From Bacillota bacterium (GTDB lineage: Bacteria; Bacillota_I; Bacilli_A; RFN20; CAG-288): a stretch of DNA of 64,000 bases. Positions 28,601-36,480 of the stretch are shown here, piece after piece (position 1 is the stretch's first letter; every line of letters starts with the position of its first letter). Both the position numbers and the translations under genes were made by a program. The stretch spans positions 1 through 64,000 of the forward strand of contig JAEWSP010000018.1 of the NCBI GenBank assembly GCA_023459795.1. The letters run 5' to 3'. The notes under the pieces are model-generated. The model worked only from the letters and a program-made list of their open reading frames with translations, ran no database searches and was not told the origin of the DNA.

Positions 28601-29691
28601 TCGATCTGATCTCCGCTAGCGGTGTCATCCTTGTAAGGATGGGCAAGGCTAAGAGAATAAACACCCTTGCTGAAATCCTTGCCGGCAGAAGAGACATCCG
28701 CCTGCATAAGACCTGTAATCGTAGAAGAGGAAACAGCCTTGGTCTTGCTGTCGGTCGTCTCCAGAGACAGCTCAAGACCGACATTCGTCTTCTTTTCTCC
28801 GACGATCTTGGTGACCGTGGAGAGAATCGAATCCGTGGCTCCGGTAAGATCCTGGTAGTCTTCCGTGTTGACATGGGCGTAGGTGCTCTTTTCGAGGAAG
28901 GTGCAGGTGGCAGAAAGATTAAGACCGATGTCGTTGATCTTGATAGGGGTATTGTTCTTCGTCGCAATTCCAGTCAGGGAATAATCCGTATTATCGATAG
29001 CAATGACAAGATCGAAGTTGGAGATGGTGGTCTTGTCCTTGGTGAAGTCATCGAGATGGACGGTGTAGTTCGTCGTCGTCCCGTTGACGCTCTCCGTCTT
29101 CAGGATGTCCGTCATCAGACCCTGTGCTTTTTCAAGGAGAGCAGAAGTGTCGATGCTGGCGGTTCCTCCGGAAAGATCCGGAACGGCAATACCGCAGGCC
29201 TTCAGCATATCCATGACGCCATTGATGGTCTTCGGAGCAGAGAAGGCATAGTTATGGCTTCTGTAGCTGACATAGGCAAAGCCGGTGTCTTCCAAAGCCA
29301 GATTCAGGGTTTCATCGATGGAGTCATACTTGACGTTGAGAGAAGTGGAGAAGTTGATATTGCCCTTCATGGCATCTGCCATATCGACGGCAGTATCGGT
29401 CAGATTGAAATAAATCGGCTTCTCCGAAACGGAAGTCAAAGTCAGGGCAACGGAAGGGAGCTTCAGTTCGCTGACAGTGAGAAGACGGTTGACCATCTTC
29501 GAAAGGGTGTTGTTCTCATCGGGATCATCGCTCGGAAGAGTCGGATCCGTCGGATCATTGTTGTTGCCCTGCTGATCGTTCGTCTTATTTGTGGAGTTGC
29601 GGTCAGCGAGATCCATCGTGGCGTAGACGGCAGAGCCGGCAACGCCGAGGGATAAGGCACTGACAAGGGAATAAATTACAACTTTTTTCAT
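25636..29691 (-). CDS. Giant secreted repeat protein B, paralogue of A
   Basis: The protein has 1,351 residues. It begins with a signal peptide (MKKVVIYSLVSALSLGVAGSAVYA), then an Asn/Asp/Thr-rich linker. The body follows protein A segment by segment: a FSTSL-strand near residue 95, DDFTKD and KGVYSLSL blocks, a near-identical LLKQGYISGLSSFVSIDKDNT block (protein A has LKQGYISGLTSFLSIDKDNT) and FYNLP after the third unit. The two genes are therefore tandem duplicates that have since diverged. No LPXTG, SLH or other wall anchor is visible, so it may be released or held by the uncleaved signal. It lies in the middle of the operon, 24 nt after the membrane-anchored protein gene. Function is unknown. 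Confidence 0.8.
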   Translation of the reverse strand: MKKVVIYSLVSALSLGVAGSAVYATMDLADRNSTNKTNDQQGNNNDPTDPTLPSDDPDENNTLSKMVNRLLTVSELKLPSVALTLTSVSEKPIYFNLTDTAVDMADAMKGNINFSTSLNVKYDSIDETLNLALEDTGFAYVSYRSHNYAFSAPKTINGVMDMLKACGIAVPDLSGGTASIDTSALLEKAQGLMTDILKTESVNGTTTNYTVHLDDFTKDKTTISNFDLVIAIDNTDYSLTGIATKNNTPIKINDIGLNLSATCTFLEKSTYAHVNTEDYQDLTGATDSILSTVTKIVGEKKTNVGLELSLETTDSKTKAVSSSTITGLMQADVSSAGKDFSKGVYSLSLAHPYKDDTASGDQIDVQYGNETTYIKIDNLFAGKVTNSSISTIFDSVSSATDDKSFKGISDELEAVLGQCDLTTLLSGDTSVYTNFVKSFTYQKNQGFTLEINAKAFGLGDYTIAIVLSVTEGTDDVPGKIVDLQVNNLQYQGIKASIKLTPEDFTAITPIANRDAFKDYKAVVPLYQTVSDLMKNKQVAATYSLLYTSSKETYSGSGSLAGDMSQVTSFKSMASEMNKGSYHFDFATTFGTTTHKIDATYQDHSLYFGYDNGQSAAVFKNSLTDVDLASMVGVVSGHSGTDSDPQKSMDDILGAVSLSPAFNKDLELLKQGYISGLSSFVSIDKDNTNTNQMIVVLDTDYVLAETQYAGKVGKITLKINTDDKALTSIDVTGLLSGTSSLSFTLNLGTYNTDYLLADDAKALYTPIENASQLLSSFYNLPTDLKKFGLTVDGSVIKDQKTMVEATGAASVDVSDADSKNAFGTMTIKTPSLADSSKLSSQKVEFDYQDDSSLSGQFVAEYNDTMHIQMHTATVGDIFNQINTEKDNPDNVLVTYLNGMNTATSGLPIEDAIKNKNYSALLDKPYIKSLVIGSSSITLTIDGTILNPEDTTGAVDTLKVSYDPATSHITSASVNAVYNGMTIAATLGLSDYKLTDMPDMLLYSDTTKDQFLDLDGFAMLVSCGIDTTENNTFTLSGNVDVNALALSGLNIGLVSTKITAKLYVENQKVDIYLSFNNGSKKITDKGFYATEFFFNTKDDALYVDKTTNTASRKADVADPGIQSEVFKTTKKNLTDNILYYALDYVLDVSDINFGKVALANVFSLLNKPKTGNEETASAVTLGDDFSSLITKIGYHKDQQYFGLDLDLNSFLSLGSTIKFENTSLALGYTTYGSDSEYTPLSAFNLSTGLDVYAKDGESDPAVSAKIRLSFGLSSANYDLDSAKSYSPMSRYFSFIDSYEKDYAAKPVYLSNGIKEITKTWYNVANDYTLDDNAALAKTYFTTYDANSIYFYKD

Positions 29692-29715
29692 TTTCTTGTT
29701 CTTCTTTCGTTTTGT

Positions 29716-30858
29716 TTACTTCTCGGCAGGGAAGAGGGAATAGGCAGCAAGTTCGGACGTATCGGAGATATCCGGAATCTTTACGGCAACGTTCTGGAAG
29801 TTAAGGCTGTCGGAGTGGAAGTAGTACTGATCGAACTTCTGGGAAGCATCGAGGACAAGGCCGACTTTAGCTACCTTGTAGGCATCTTCGAAGTAGGAGG
29901 AGACCATCTGGAATTCGGAATCAACCTGTATCTCGATATGGGAGGAAGAGAATGTCGGATATCCGTTCAGTCCGCCGGTTGTCTTCATGTTGACGCTGGA
30001 TTTGCCGTCGGCTGTCGTCGGATCAAGCTCGGCGGTAAGGAGATAGCCGGAATCGTTCTTGGCAATGGTAGAAGAGAGAACAGTCTTTGGCCCTACGTCA
30101 TAGATCAGAACGGCATTGACGAGATGTTTTGTCTTATCCTTCGAAGCCTCGTATTCCTTCTCGTCCGTAGTGAGGAAGACATCGCTTACCGGCTTGTCCT
30201 TGGTGGTTTCTCCTGTAGTGGCATAGTATTGCCCTTGCAGAAGCTTTCCGTGGAGCTGTATGTAATCGTCGTAGGAGAGATCCTTTGCTGTCGGTTTGTT
30301 TCCCCAGTCGCTTGCCGTCTTGCAGTTGTAGGCAGCAACCTTCTTGTCATGGCTGTCGTAATACCTGTCAGCCGTCTGAACCATACTCGATTGAGAGATA
30401 TTCTGGTTGAAGGTCTCTTCCGGTGTGGAGATGGTGCAGGACTGAATGTTCTGGGTAACGCCAGCAGCAACCGTTGCACCTCTTCCGATGATGAGGGAGT
30501 AGGGCGAGGAGGCCTGCAGCTGCAAGGAGTAGTTGATGAGAGCGTAGGCTTTTTTCTGATAGGTCGTTGTGATTGTTCCGGCAGCAATCTCTTTGTCGAC
30601 TGTCTTCTTGCTTGGTATATCGCCAAGGTCGACAGCACCGGAATCATCAATAGAGGATTTCTGGTGAAGAACGTTGTGCAGGACATATCCTAGAACTCCG
30701 CCGACAAGTCCGAAGGATAGAGCAAAAACGCAGGAAATGATTACGGTTCTTTTCCCGGCCTTCGGGCTCATATGCTTTTGCTTTTTATCCACCGCCTTTT
30801 CTGTTTCCACAGGGGTAGGAACTTGTTTGTTTGTTTCTTTTTCGGAATTCTCGTCCAT
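29716..30858 (-). CDS. Membrane-anchored extracellular protein, first gene of the surface operon
   Basis: The protein has 380 residues. A charged cytoplasmic N-terminus of about 37 residues precedes one membrane segment (RTVIISCVFALSFGLVGGVLGYVL), so the remaining ~320 residues should be outside the cell. That part is Ser/Thr/Lys/Asp-rich and beta-like, similar in texture to the two giant proteins downstream but without their long repeats. It may be an assembly partner or a smaller relative. A promoter with a perfect TTGACA box lies 43-71 bp upstream, so this gene heads the operon. No enzymatic motif is visible. Family unknown. Confidence 0.75.
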   Translation of the reverse strand: MDENSEKETNKQVPTPVETEKAVDKKQKHMSPKAGKRTVIISCVFALSFGLVGGVLGYVLHNVLHQKSSIDDSGAVDLGDIPSKKTVDKEIAAGTITTTYQKKAYALINYSLQLQASSPYSLIIGRGATVAAGVTQNIQSCTISTPEETFNQNISQSSMVQTADRYYDSHDKKVAAYNCKTASDWGNKPTAKDLSYDDYIQLHGKLLQGQYYATTGETTKDKPVSDVFLTTDEKEYEASKDKTKHLVNAVLIYDVGPKTVLSSTIAKNDSGYLLTAELDPTTADGKSSVNMKTTGGLNGYPTFSSSHIEIQVDSEFQMVSSYFEDAYKVAKVGLVLDASQKFDQYYFHSDSLNFQNVAVKIPDISDTSELAAYSLFPAEK

Positions 30859-30900
30859 GAAATTAATTCCCTAACTACAAAAATATACTTCCAAAAACAG

Positions 30901-30929
30901 AAAATAGCAACATAAGACACTCGTGTCAA
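30901..30929 (-). promoter_or_regulatory. Promoter of the surface-protein operon
   Basis: On the minus strand TTGACA (30929-30924), a 17-nt spacer and TATTTT (30906-30901) form a good sigma-A promoter. GACAC-GA-GTGTC, an inverted repeat, overlaps the -35 box. AAGCGTTTGACA just upstream resembles half of a cre site with an extra base. Confidence 0.6.
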
Positions 30930-31189
30930 ACGCTTACATTTAAGTTATTTTTTCAAACAGTTAAAAGCCAAAACTATTTTTAATATTTATTTCTATATAT
31001 ATATACTTTGAAAACTAAATACGTCAATGGCTAAATTAAAATTATACAGTATTTAAAAAAGCTACTCTGACATGCCTTTTTCTCTTCCCCTTTTTGCCAC
31101 TTGTTTTCTTCCTATATCCAAGCAGTGTATAAGAAAGCAACACGTTAGCCGTTCTTTGACGTTTTCTAACTAAAATGGCGGTTATTTTC
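30930..31189. other. AT-rich intergenic region
   Basis: This stretch between the divergent surface operon and the small lipoprotein gene is very AT-rich (TATATATATA near 30996-31005). I see no convincing gene or structured RNA in it. The antisense ORF at 31042-31371 overlaps the promoter and signal peptide of the next gene and looks spurious. Confidence 0.5.
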
Positions 31190-31217
31190 TTGATTCTTTT
31201 CCCCTTTGTTGTAGAAT
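31190..31217 (+). promoter_or_regulatory. Promoter of the small lipoprotein gene
   Basis: TTGATT (31190-31195), a 16-nt spacer and TAGAAT (31212-31217) stand about 60 bp before the ATG. Confidence 0.6.
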
Positions 31218-31279
31218 AACCACAATGAGAGAAACTTTTCGTTCTCCTCATCAATTCCAAAAGGAGGAATTCGATTTCT

Positions 31280-31795
31280 ATGAAAAAGTCTATCAAGATT
31301 GTATCTTTATTTGCAGCTTCTACTCTTCTTCTTGCAGGATGCAAGAAGGCTATGACCCCGGAGCAGGCCAAAGACTATGCCAACAAGAACTACAGCCAGG
31401 ACACCGTTGATGAGAAGTACAGCGGCTGCTCCTTCACCATGACCACCAAGGTCAACAAGGCTACCGGTCTATTCGAAGGTCTTGTAAAGGATGACACGGG
31501 TTCTGCTCAGACTGGAAACCTTCTTGTCTTAAGTGCCTCTATCATCACCGACTATACCGATGAAACCGGCATCCAGTTTGCTATCAAGGGAAGCAACATG
31601 CTCGTCGATTATACCTACACTGCTACCCTTGGTTCCGCTACTGTCAACTACACCATGGAAGTCACCTACAGCAAGGAAGGTCTTCTTTCCAAGACCGTTT
31701 CCAACGGCAAGGCCGAAATCAAGGACAACAAGGTCCTGAAGGATGGAGTCCTCGACATCACCTATACGACCGATTACACCTACACCACCAAGTAG
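31280..31795 (+). CDS. Small secreted lipoprotein
   Basis: The protein has 171 residues. A textbook lipoprotein signal peptide (MKKSIKIVSLFAASTLLLAGC) ends in the lipobox LLAGC with the modified Cys at 21. The mature part has a short helix (MTPEQAKDYANKNYSQ) followed by beta-rich, Thr/Tyr-rich sequence with two or three strand-turn units. AAAGGAGGAATT gives a strong ribosome site, and the gene has its own promoter and terminator, so it is probably well expressed on its own. The beta-rich mature domain recalls the texture of the giant surface proteins across the divergent promoter region, but no close repeat is evident. Function unknown. Confidence 0.85.
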   Translation: MKKSIKIVSLFAASTLLLAGCKKAMTPEQAKDYANKNYSQDTVDEKYSGCSFTMTTKVNKATGLFEGLVKDDTGSAQTGNLLVLSASIITDYTDETGIQFAIKGSNMLVDYTYTATLGSATVNYTMEVTYSKEGLLSKTVSNGKAEIKDNKVLKDGVLDITYTTDYTYTTK

Positions 31796-31813
31796 CTGTT
31801 TCTTAGAACACTG

Positions 31814-31839
31814 GCCGCTGAGAAATCAGCGGCTTTTTT
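31814..31839 (+). terminator. Intrinsic terminator
   Basis: GCCGCTGA (31814-31821), loop GAAA, TCAGCGGC (31826-31833) and six T residues. Confidence 0.92.
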
Positions 31840-31867
31840 GTTTCGGAGATAGGTTTTCGGTTAGAAT
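31838..31867 (+). promoter_or_regulatory. Putative promoter of the GH13 gene
   Basis: TTGTTT (31838-31843) overlaps the end of the preceding terminator, and TAGAAT follows after 18 nt (31862-31867). The GH13 ATG is 30 nt further on. Confidence 0.5.
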
Positions 31868-31897
31868 AAAGAGAACGAGAAAAGGAGAAGACGGAAA

Positions 31898-33538
31898 ATG
31901 GAAACAGATATTCTTAGAAGCCATGCTGTCTATCAGATCTACCCGATTTCCTTCTGCGATTCGAACAAAGACGGAAAAGGAGACTTGAAAGGCATCATCA
32001 GCAAGCTGGACTATCTTCAGAAGATAGGCATCCATCTTCTGTGGCTTTCTCCTATCTACGAATCCCCGATGGCCGATATGGGATACGACATCAGCGACTA
32101 CAGGAAGATCAACCCGATGTTCGGAACCATGGAGGATTTCGATACCCTTCTAGCCGAAGCAAAGAAGCGAGATATCCGGATCATCATGGATCTGGTCGTA
32201 AACCATACCTCGAACCAGCACCGCTGGTTCAAGGAGGCTTTAGCAGATCCGAATTCCAAATACCGGGATTACTACTATTTCCGGAAAGGCAAGGAAGGAA
32301 AGCTTCCGAACAACTGGATGTCGACCTTCCAAGGCCCGGCATGGGAAAAGGTCAACGGAGAAGACGACACCTACTATCTCCATATCTTCACGAAGGAACA
32401 GCCGGATCTGAACTGGCATAGCGAAGACCTCATCAAGGATGTGGAGAGCATCCTCTCCTTCTGGCTGGACAAAGGCGTATTCGGTTTCCGCTGCGATGTC
32501 ATCTCCGGAATCTACAAGGAGAGCCTGGAAGACGGAAAGAAGACCAAGCACGGACAGAACCAGGGAAGCGAACACTATATCGCCACCCCGGGATGCCATA
32601 AGATCCTGCAGAGGCTGAGAAAGGAAGTCATCGATCCCCATCACGGAATCCTCATCGGAGAATGCATGGGAGCGACCTTGGAGAACATCCCTCCGTTTAT
32701 CGCTACCCAGGAACTGGATACCTTCTTCTCCTTCGACCATGTTAATCTAGGCTCCTCCTCTCTCAAGGAGCTATGCGACGTCAAGAAGTTCAAGAAGATC
32801 GTAATGGATTGGCAGACGAAGGTCGAGAACAACGGCGTCTACCTGGAGAACCATGACCAGCACCGTTCCGTCAACAAGCTTATAGAACCCGGATACGAGA
32901 AGGCCGGAAGCAAGATGCTTCTGACGATGATCTATACCCTGAAAGGCATGCCTTTCATCTACCAGGGGCAGGAACTCGGGGCGATGAACTACCCTGCCGG
33001 CTACTTTACGATGGAGGAAACAAACGACGTCGTCGTCCGCAACGTCTACAAGATGATGATGGGGCTTCACGTTCCGGAAGGATATGCGAAGAAATTCGCC
33101 CTCAAGTGCGGAAGAGACGATGCCCGTGCTCCGATGGCCTTCAACGGAAGCAAGGGATACGGATTCTCGGATCCCTCTGTCACCCCGTGGCAGAAGTACA
33201 ACCCGCTTTGCTCCTCCCTCAATGTCGAGGACGAGGAAAAGGATCCGGATTCCACCCTCTCCTACTTCGAGAAGATCAATCCTCTGAGAGAGAACAATCC
33301 GGTCCTCTGCTTCGGGGATATCCAGTTCCTGAAGACCAAGGGAAAGCTGATGGCTTATACCAGGACCTACAACGGGAAATCCATCCTCGTTCTTCTGAAC
33401 CTTTCCAAGAAGCAGATGAAGCTGAAGAGAAGCATCAAGGAGTACGGACGCCTTACTCCTCTTATCGACAACTACTCCAGTCTTCCTACCGCTGATATCC
33501 TTCGTCCGTATGAAGCCAGAGTCCTGGAAATCAATTAG
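31898..33538 (+). CDS. GH13 alpha-glucosidase (oligo-1,6-glucosidase type)
   Basis: The protein has 546 residues. The (beta/alpha)8 barrel motifs are complete: DLVVNHTS (region I), nucleophile Asp200 in FRCDVI (region II), acid/base Glu255 in IGECMG (region III) and Asp320 in LENHDQ (region IV). The N-terminal VYQIYPISFCDSNKDGKGDL carries the calcium-like loop usual in this subfamily. In related enzymes a Val right after the nucleophile, as here, goes with action on alpha-1,6 links, while Ala or Thr goes with alpha-1,4. It has no signal peptide, so it is cytoplasmic and would cleave imported isomalto-oligosaccharides or similar. AAAGGAG precedes the ATG. No sugar transporter is adjacent, so the substrate remains uncertain; trehalose-6-phosphate hydrolase is an alternative. 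Confidence 0.87.
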   Translation: METDILRSHAVYQIYPISFCDSNKDGKGDLKGIISKLDYLQKIGIHLLWLSPIYESPMADMGYDISDYRKINPMFGTMEDFDTLLAEAKKRDIRIIMDLVVNHTSNQHRWFKEALADPNSKYRDYYYFRKGKEGKLPNNWMSTFQGPAWEKVNGEDDTYYLHIFTKEQPDLNWHSEDLIKDVESILSFWLDKGVFGFRCDVISGIYKESLEDGKKTKHGQNQGSEHYIATPGCHKILQRLRKEVIDPHHGILIGECMGATLENIPPFIATQELDTFFSFDHVNLGSSSLKELCDVKKFKKIVMDWQTKVENNGVYLENHDQHRSVNKLIEPGYEKAGSKMLLTMIYTLKGMPFIYQGQELGAMNYPAGYFTMEETNDVVVRNVYKMMMGLHVPEGYAKKFALKCGRDDARAPMAFNGSKGYGFSDPSVTPWQKYNPLCSSLNVEDEEKDPDSTLSYFEKINPLRENNPVLCFGDIQFLKTKGKLMAYTRTYNGKSILVLLNLSKKQMKLKRSIKEYGRLTPLIDNYSSLPTADILRPYEARVLEIN

Positions 33539-33572
33539 CCAACCCGTTGCATAAATAAGAAATTGTTATTGA

Positions 33573-33605
33573 AAAAGAACCAAAGCATAAGGCTTTGGTT
33601 CTTTT
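33573..33605 (+). terminator. Bidirectional terminator between convergent genes
   Basis: GAACCAAAGC (33577-33586) pairs with GCTTTGGTTC (33592-33601), flanked by A-rich and T-rich runs. It serves the GH13 gene and the metal pump gene. Confidence 0.88.
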
Positions 33606-33608
33606 ATT

Positions 33609-35513
33609 CTACTTCTTGTTTTTATTCAGCTTTCCAAGCATGAACAGGGCCATGGAACGGAGGACGAGAAGGAAGGTAAGGCCGGTGTCTCCAAGGACCG
33701 AGATCCAGAGAGGAAGAGACGGGATGACCAGGTTCAGGATCATGATCGTCACCTTCACTAGGATTGCAACAACGACGTTGGAGATTGCCATATTCTTCGT
33801 CTTCCCGGAAATCCGGATAAGCTTCTCCAGCTTGCCGGGGTTGTCATCCAGGATGACAACATCGGCATTCTCGACAGCCAGGTCGCTTCCAAGCCCTCCC
33901 ATAGCAATGCCGACATCGGCAAGGGACAAAGAGGCTGCATCGTTTACCCCGTCTCCGAGATATGCCATCGTTCCTCCCTTCTTCTCCTTCTCGATCACGT
34001 CCGTCTTCTCCTTCGGGAGAAGACCGGAGTAGACAGCATCAATAGACAGAGCAGAAGCCAAGGCCTCGGCATTCTGTTTCCTGTCTCCGGAGATAAGGAC
34101 AGTCCGGATACCTTCCTTCCGTAAAGAAGAGATCAAAGCAGGGACTTCTTCCCGCATCGTATCCGAAAGGAGCGCATATCCGGAGTACTCCCCGTCTACG
34201 GAAAGATAGAGAGCCGTCCCCTCTCCTTCGCTTTCTTCGATGCTCTCATCCTCGAGGAAGGATTTCTTTCCTACCTTGAGCTTGTGTCCTTTGTAGGTGC
34301 ACTTGACTCCCTTCCCTTCGACTTCTTCGTAGTCCGATACAAGGGAAGGGTTCCCTTGCCTTGCCTTTTCTACCGCAATAGCAATCGGATGGCTGCTTTC
34401 CGACTCGGCAGCGGAGAGGTAATCCATAAACGTATCTTCATCAATACCGCGCGGCTTGACCAGGGCTAAAGACATCTTCCCTGTCGTCAAAGTACCGGTC
34501 TTGTCGAATCCGACTGTCTTAAGGGAGGCAAGCCTATCGAAGTAGGTGGCACCCTTAACCAGGATTCCGTACTTCGAAGCCAGGCCTATCCCGGATACAT
34601 AGCTTAAAGGCACAGAGATAACAACGGCGCAGGGGCAGGAGACGACTAGGAAGGATAGGGAGGTATAGATCCATCTCGACCAGATATCCTTGTTTCCGGC
34701 ACCCTGGATAAGAGGAGGAAGAACCATGACAACGAGGGCAAGAAGCATAACGATAGGGGTATAGATCTTCGAGAACCTGGTGATGAACCTGTCCGCCTTG
34801 GACTTCTTCCCCTTGGCTTCTTCGACTAGCCGGCTCATCTTAAAGACGGCAGAATCGGCATATGCTTTTTCTACCCTTGCCTTTGCCTCTCCGTGGGTAA
34901 GGATGGTTCCGGATACGATCGGATCCCCTTCCTTCTTTTCCACCGGGATCGGTTCGCCGGTAAGGGAGCTTTCATCGAACAGACCGTTTCCGGATAGTAT
35001 CGTAGAATCGCAGAGAACCTTGTTTCCGGCACAGAGAGCAAACACATCTCCGACCTTCATCTCTTCCGGACCGACTTCTGTATAGGTTCCGTCCTTGCCA
35101 AGGACCTTTGCCTTCTCCTTCTTTAGATCAAGGGCAGAGGTTACGGCGTTCCTGGATTTCTCTTCCGCCATCTCGCTGAAGAACTCTCCGACCTGGTAAA
35201 GGATCATGACGAGTACCGCTTCGAGGTACTCGTTATGATCCTTTCCGAAAGCACGAAGAAGGAATGCACCAATGGAGGCAATAGTCATCAAGGAATACTC
35301 GTTGAAAGGCTTTCTTTCGGCAAAGGTTTCTTTTAAGGCATTCCATACTACATCGTAGGAGATGATAACCCAGGAGGAGAGCATTACAATCAGGTTCACA
35401 TAGAACGGGAAGTTCTCTTCGTTAAGAAGAAGACTCCCCAAAAGAGCAAGAGCTAAGGAAGCTGCAATCCTAAGGCAGAGAAGGAAGAGTTCCCTCTTGG
35501 TTTCCCCGGCCAT
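33609..35513 (-). CDS. Heavy-metal P-type ATPase (Zn/Cd/Pb exporter type)
   Basis: The protein has 634 residues. Features in order: several N-terminal membrane helices, TGEP (185-188, actuator domain), the metal-binding membrane motif CPC at 293-295 (VVSCPCAVVIS), the phosphorylation motif DKTGTLT at 337-343, the HP motif SSHPIAIA and the hinge GDGVNDAASL. The CPC context and neighbouring repressor fit the P1B-2 (ZntA/CadA) class, which exports Zn2+, Cd2+ and Pb2+. It lacks the N-terminal HMA metal-binding domain that many relatives have, so it starts directly with membrane helices. The ATG follows the repressor gene by 3 nt, so both are cotranscribed and induced by metal. Confidence 0.92.
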   Translation of the reverse strand: MAGETKRELFLLCLRIAASLALALLGSLLLNEENFPFYVNLIVMLSSWVIISYDVVWNALKETFAERKPFNEYSLMTIASIGAFLLRAFGKDHNEYLEAVLVMILYQVGEFFSEMAEEKSRNAVTSALDLKKEKAKVLGKDGTYTEVGPEEMKVGDVFALCAGNKVLCDSTILSGNGLFDESSLTGEPIPVEKKEGDPIVSGTILTHGEAKARVEKAYADSAVFKMSRLVEEAKGKKSKADRFITRFSKIYTPIVMLLALVVMVLPPLIQGAGNKDIWSRWIYTSLSFLVVSCPCAVVISVPLSYVSGIGLASKYGILVKGATYFDRLASLKTVGFDKTGTLTTGKMSLALVKPRGIDEDTFMDYLSAAESESSHPIAIAVEKARQGNPSLVSDYEEVEGKGVKCTYKGHKLKVGKKSFLEDESIEESEGEGTALYLSVDGEYSGYALLSDTMREEVPALISSLRKEGIRTVLISGDRKQNAEALASALSIDAVYSGLLPKEKTDVIEKEKKGGTMAYLGDGVNDAASLSLADVGIAMGGLGSDLAVENADVVILDDNPGKLEKLIRISGKTKNMAISNVVVAILVKVTIMILNLVIPSLPLWISVLGDTGLTFLLVLRSMALFMLGKLNKNKK

Positions 35514-35516
35514 AAC

Positions 35517-35813
35517 CTACTTCGCCTCCGTGGCGTGGGCATAGACGACAGAGAGCAGGGAGCTGACATGGTCATCGGCAAGAAGGTAGAACACCTTTGT
35601 TCCGTCCTTCCTGGTAGAGACAAGGTGTGCTTTCCTAAGCACCTGGAGCTGATGGGAGATCAGGGACTGGCTGGCTCCTACTTCTTCTACCAGCTGGGAG
35701 ACGTTCTTCTCCTGGCCGATCAGGCAATAAAGGATCTTGAATCTTGTGGAATCGCTGGCGACGCTTAGAAGCGTCTCCATCCGATCCAATGTTTCTTCAT
35801 CCGGTAGATTCAT
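35517..35813 (-). CDS. ArsR/SmtB-family metal-responsive repressor (CzrA-like)
   Basis: The protein has 98 residues, a winged-helix ArsR repressor with the recognition region VGASQSLISHQLQVLRKAHLV. The C-terminal helix holds Asp80-x-His82 and, eleven residues on, His93-x-x-Glu96, the layout of the alpha-5 zinc site of CzrA and SmtB. It lacks the cysteine pair of ArsR or CadC sensors. This predicts Zn2+ (possibly Co2+) sensing. AAAGGAGG lies before the ATG. Two operators of the family type surround its promoter, so it should repress itself and the downstream pump until metal binds. Confidence 0.92.
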   Translation of the reverse strand: MNLPDEETLDRMETLLSVASDSTRFKILYCLIGQEKNVSQLVEEVGASQSLISHQLQVLRKAHLVSTRKDGTKVFYLLADDHVSSLLSVVYAHATEAK

Positions 35814-35827
35814 ATATCTGCCTCCTT

Positions 35828-35845
35828 TATGAATGGTGATTCATA
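35828..35845 (-). promoter_or_regulatory. ArsR/SmtB operator 2 (leader)
   Basis: TATGAA-TGGTGA-TTCATA is a perfect 6-6-6 dyad of the SmtB/CzrA type. It lies downstream of the -10 box, just before the ribosome site of the repressor gene, and its centre is 35 bp from operator 1. Confidence 0.75.
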
Positions 35846-35856
35846 TTTACGCTATT

Positions 35857-35886
35857 AGTATATATGAATCGTCTTTCATATTTCAA
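35857..35886 (-). promoter_or_regulatory. Promoter of the repressor-pump operon
   Basis: On the minus strand TTGAAA (35886-35881), an 18-nt spacer and TATACT (35862-35857). The spacer is almost entirely operator 1. Confidence 0.75.
35862..35881 (-). promoter_or_regulatory. ArsR/SmtB operator 1 (promoter spacer)
   Basis: ATATGAA-TCGTCT-TTCATAT is a perfect dyad with 7-bp arms lying between the -35 and -10 boxes, the classic repression position for CzrA/SmtB regulators. Confidence 0.85.
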
Positions 35887-35905
35887 GATATTTCTTTCTT
35901 TTTTT

Positions 35906-35931
35906 GAAAAACCCGAGGTATTGCCCTCGGG
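35906..35931 (-). terminator. Intrinsic terminator of the 35958-36455 gene
   Basis: On the minus strand CCCGAGG, a 6-nt loop and CCTCGGG are followed by TTTTTC. It separates the small membrane protein gene from the metal-resistance promoter. Confidence 0.85.
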
Positions 35932-35957
35932 CCTTTTCTCCTATGTCTTTTCTGCTT

Positions 35958-36455
35958 CTACTTTCTAAACAATGTCTTCTCGGTGTCCCCGTCCGTCTTG
36001 ATCCTAGCAAAAGCGAATAGAACCAGGAAGAGAAGAGACAGACCGATATAGACATAGCTTCCCCAGGAAGCTTCGATGTTCGTATTGGCCTGGCTTAGGA
36101 AGATCGGGAAGGCGACAAGGCATCCTAGATGGGCCACGTAGAAGATATAGAGAATGACAGCCATCCTCTTTTCATACTTCAGCTCCCTCTGGAAAAGGAA
36201 GGAGAGCGGGAACAGAAGGAGAAGAAGGGCAAGACCGAAGGCAGTATAAAGAAGATTCGTGGCAATCGTCAGATTGCCTCCCGCTTCCGAAAAGCGGTAG
36301 ACAGTAAATCCGGCAAGGAAAGTCTTGCCTTCTTTCGTGAAGGTATCCATAAGGGGAGCAAACATCCAAAGCATCAGAAGAACAGAGAACAGAAGGGAGA
36401 GGTAAAAAGGCAGTCTTCTTCTTTCCCTGAGATAGCTGAAATCTTTCTTTTCCAT
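35958..36455 (-). CDS. Small integral membrane protein, unknown
   Basis: The protein has 165 residues with four predicted membrane helices (about 17-36, 62-85, 96-118 and 131-152), a basic N-terminus and a charged C-terminal tail. I see no motif that names a family. AAGGAGG lies before the ATG at 36455. It is transcribed away from another membrane protein gene, and a perfect 22-bp palindrome sits in the 64-bp region between the two starts, so the pair may share a regulator. Confidence 0.7.
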   Translation of the reverse strand: MEKKDFSYLRERRRLPFYLSLLFSVLLMLWMFAPLMDTFTKEGKTFLAGFTVYRFSEAGGNLTIATNLLYTAFGLALLLLLFPLSFLFQRELKYEKRMAVILYIFYVAHLGCLVAFPIFLSQANTNIEASWGSYVYIGLSLLFLVLFAFARIKTDGDTEKTLFRK

Positions 36456-36480
36456 ACGGTCTCCTCCTTAGGGTGGTATC

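Noticed and set aside
31042..31371. Minus-strand ORF in the AT-rich spacer
   Set aside because: It overlaps the promoter and signal peptide of the small lipoprotein and has no protein-like pattern.
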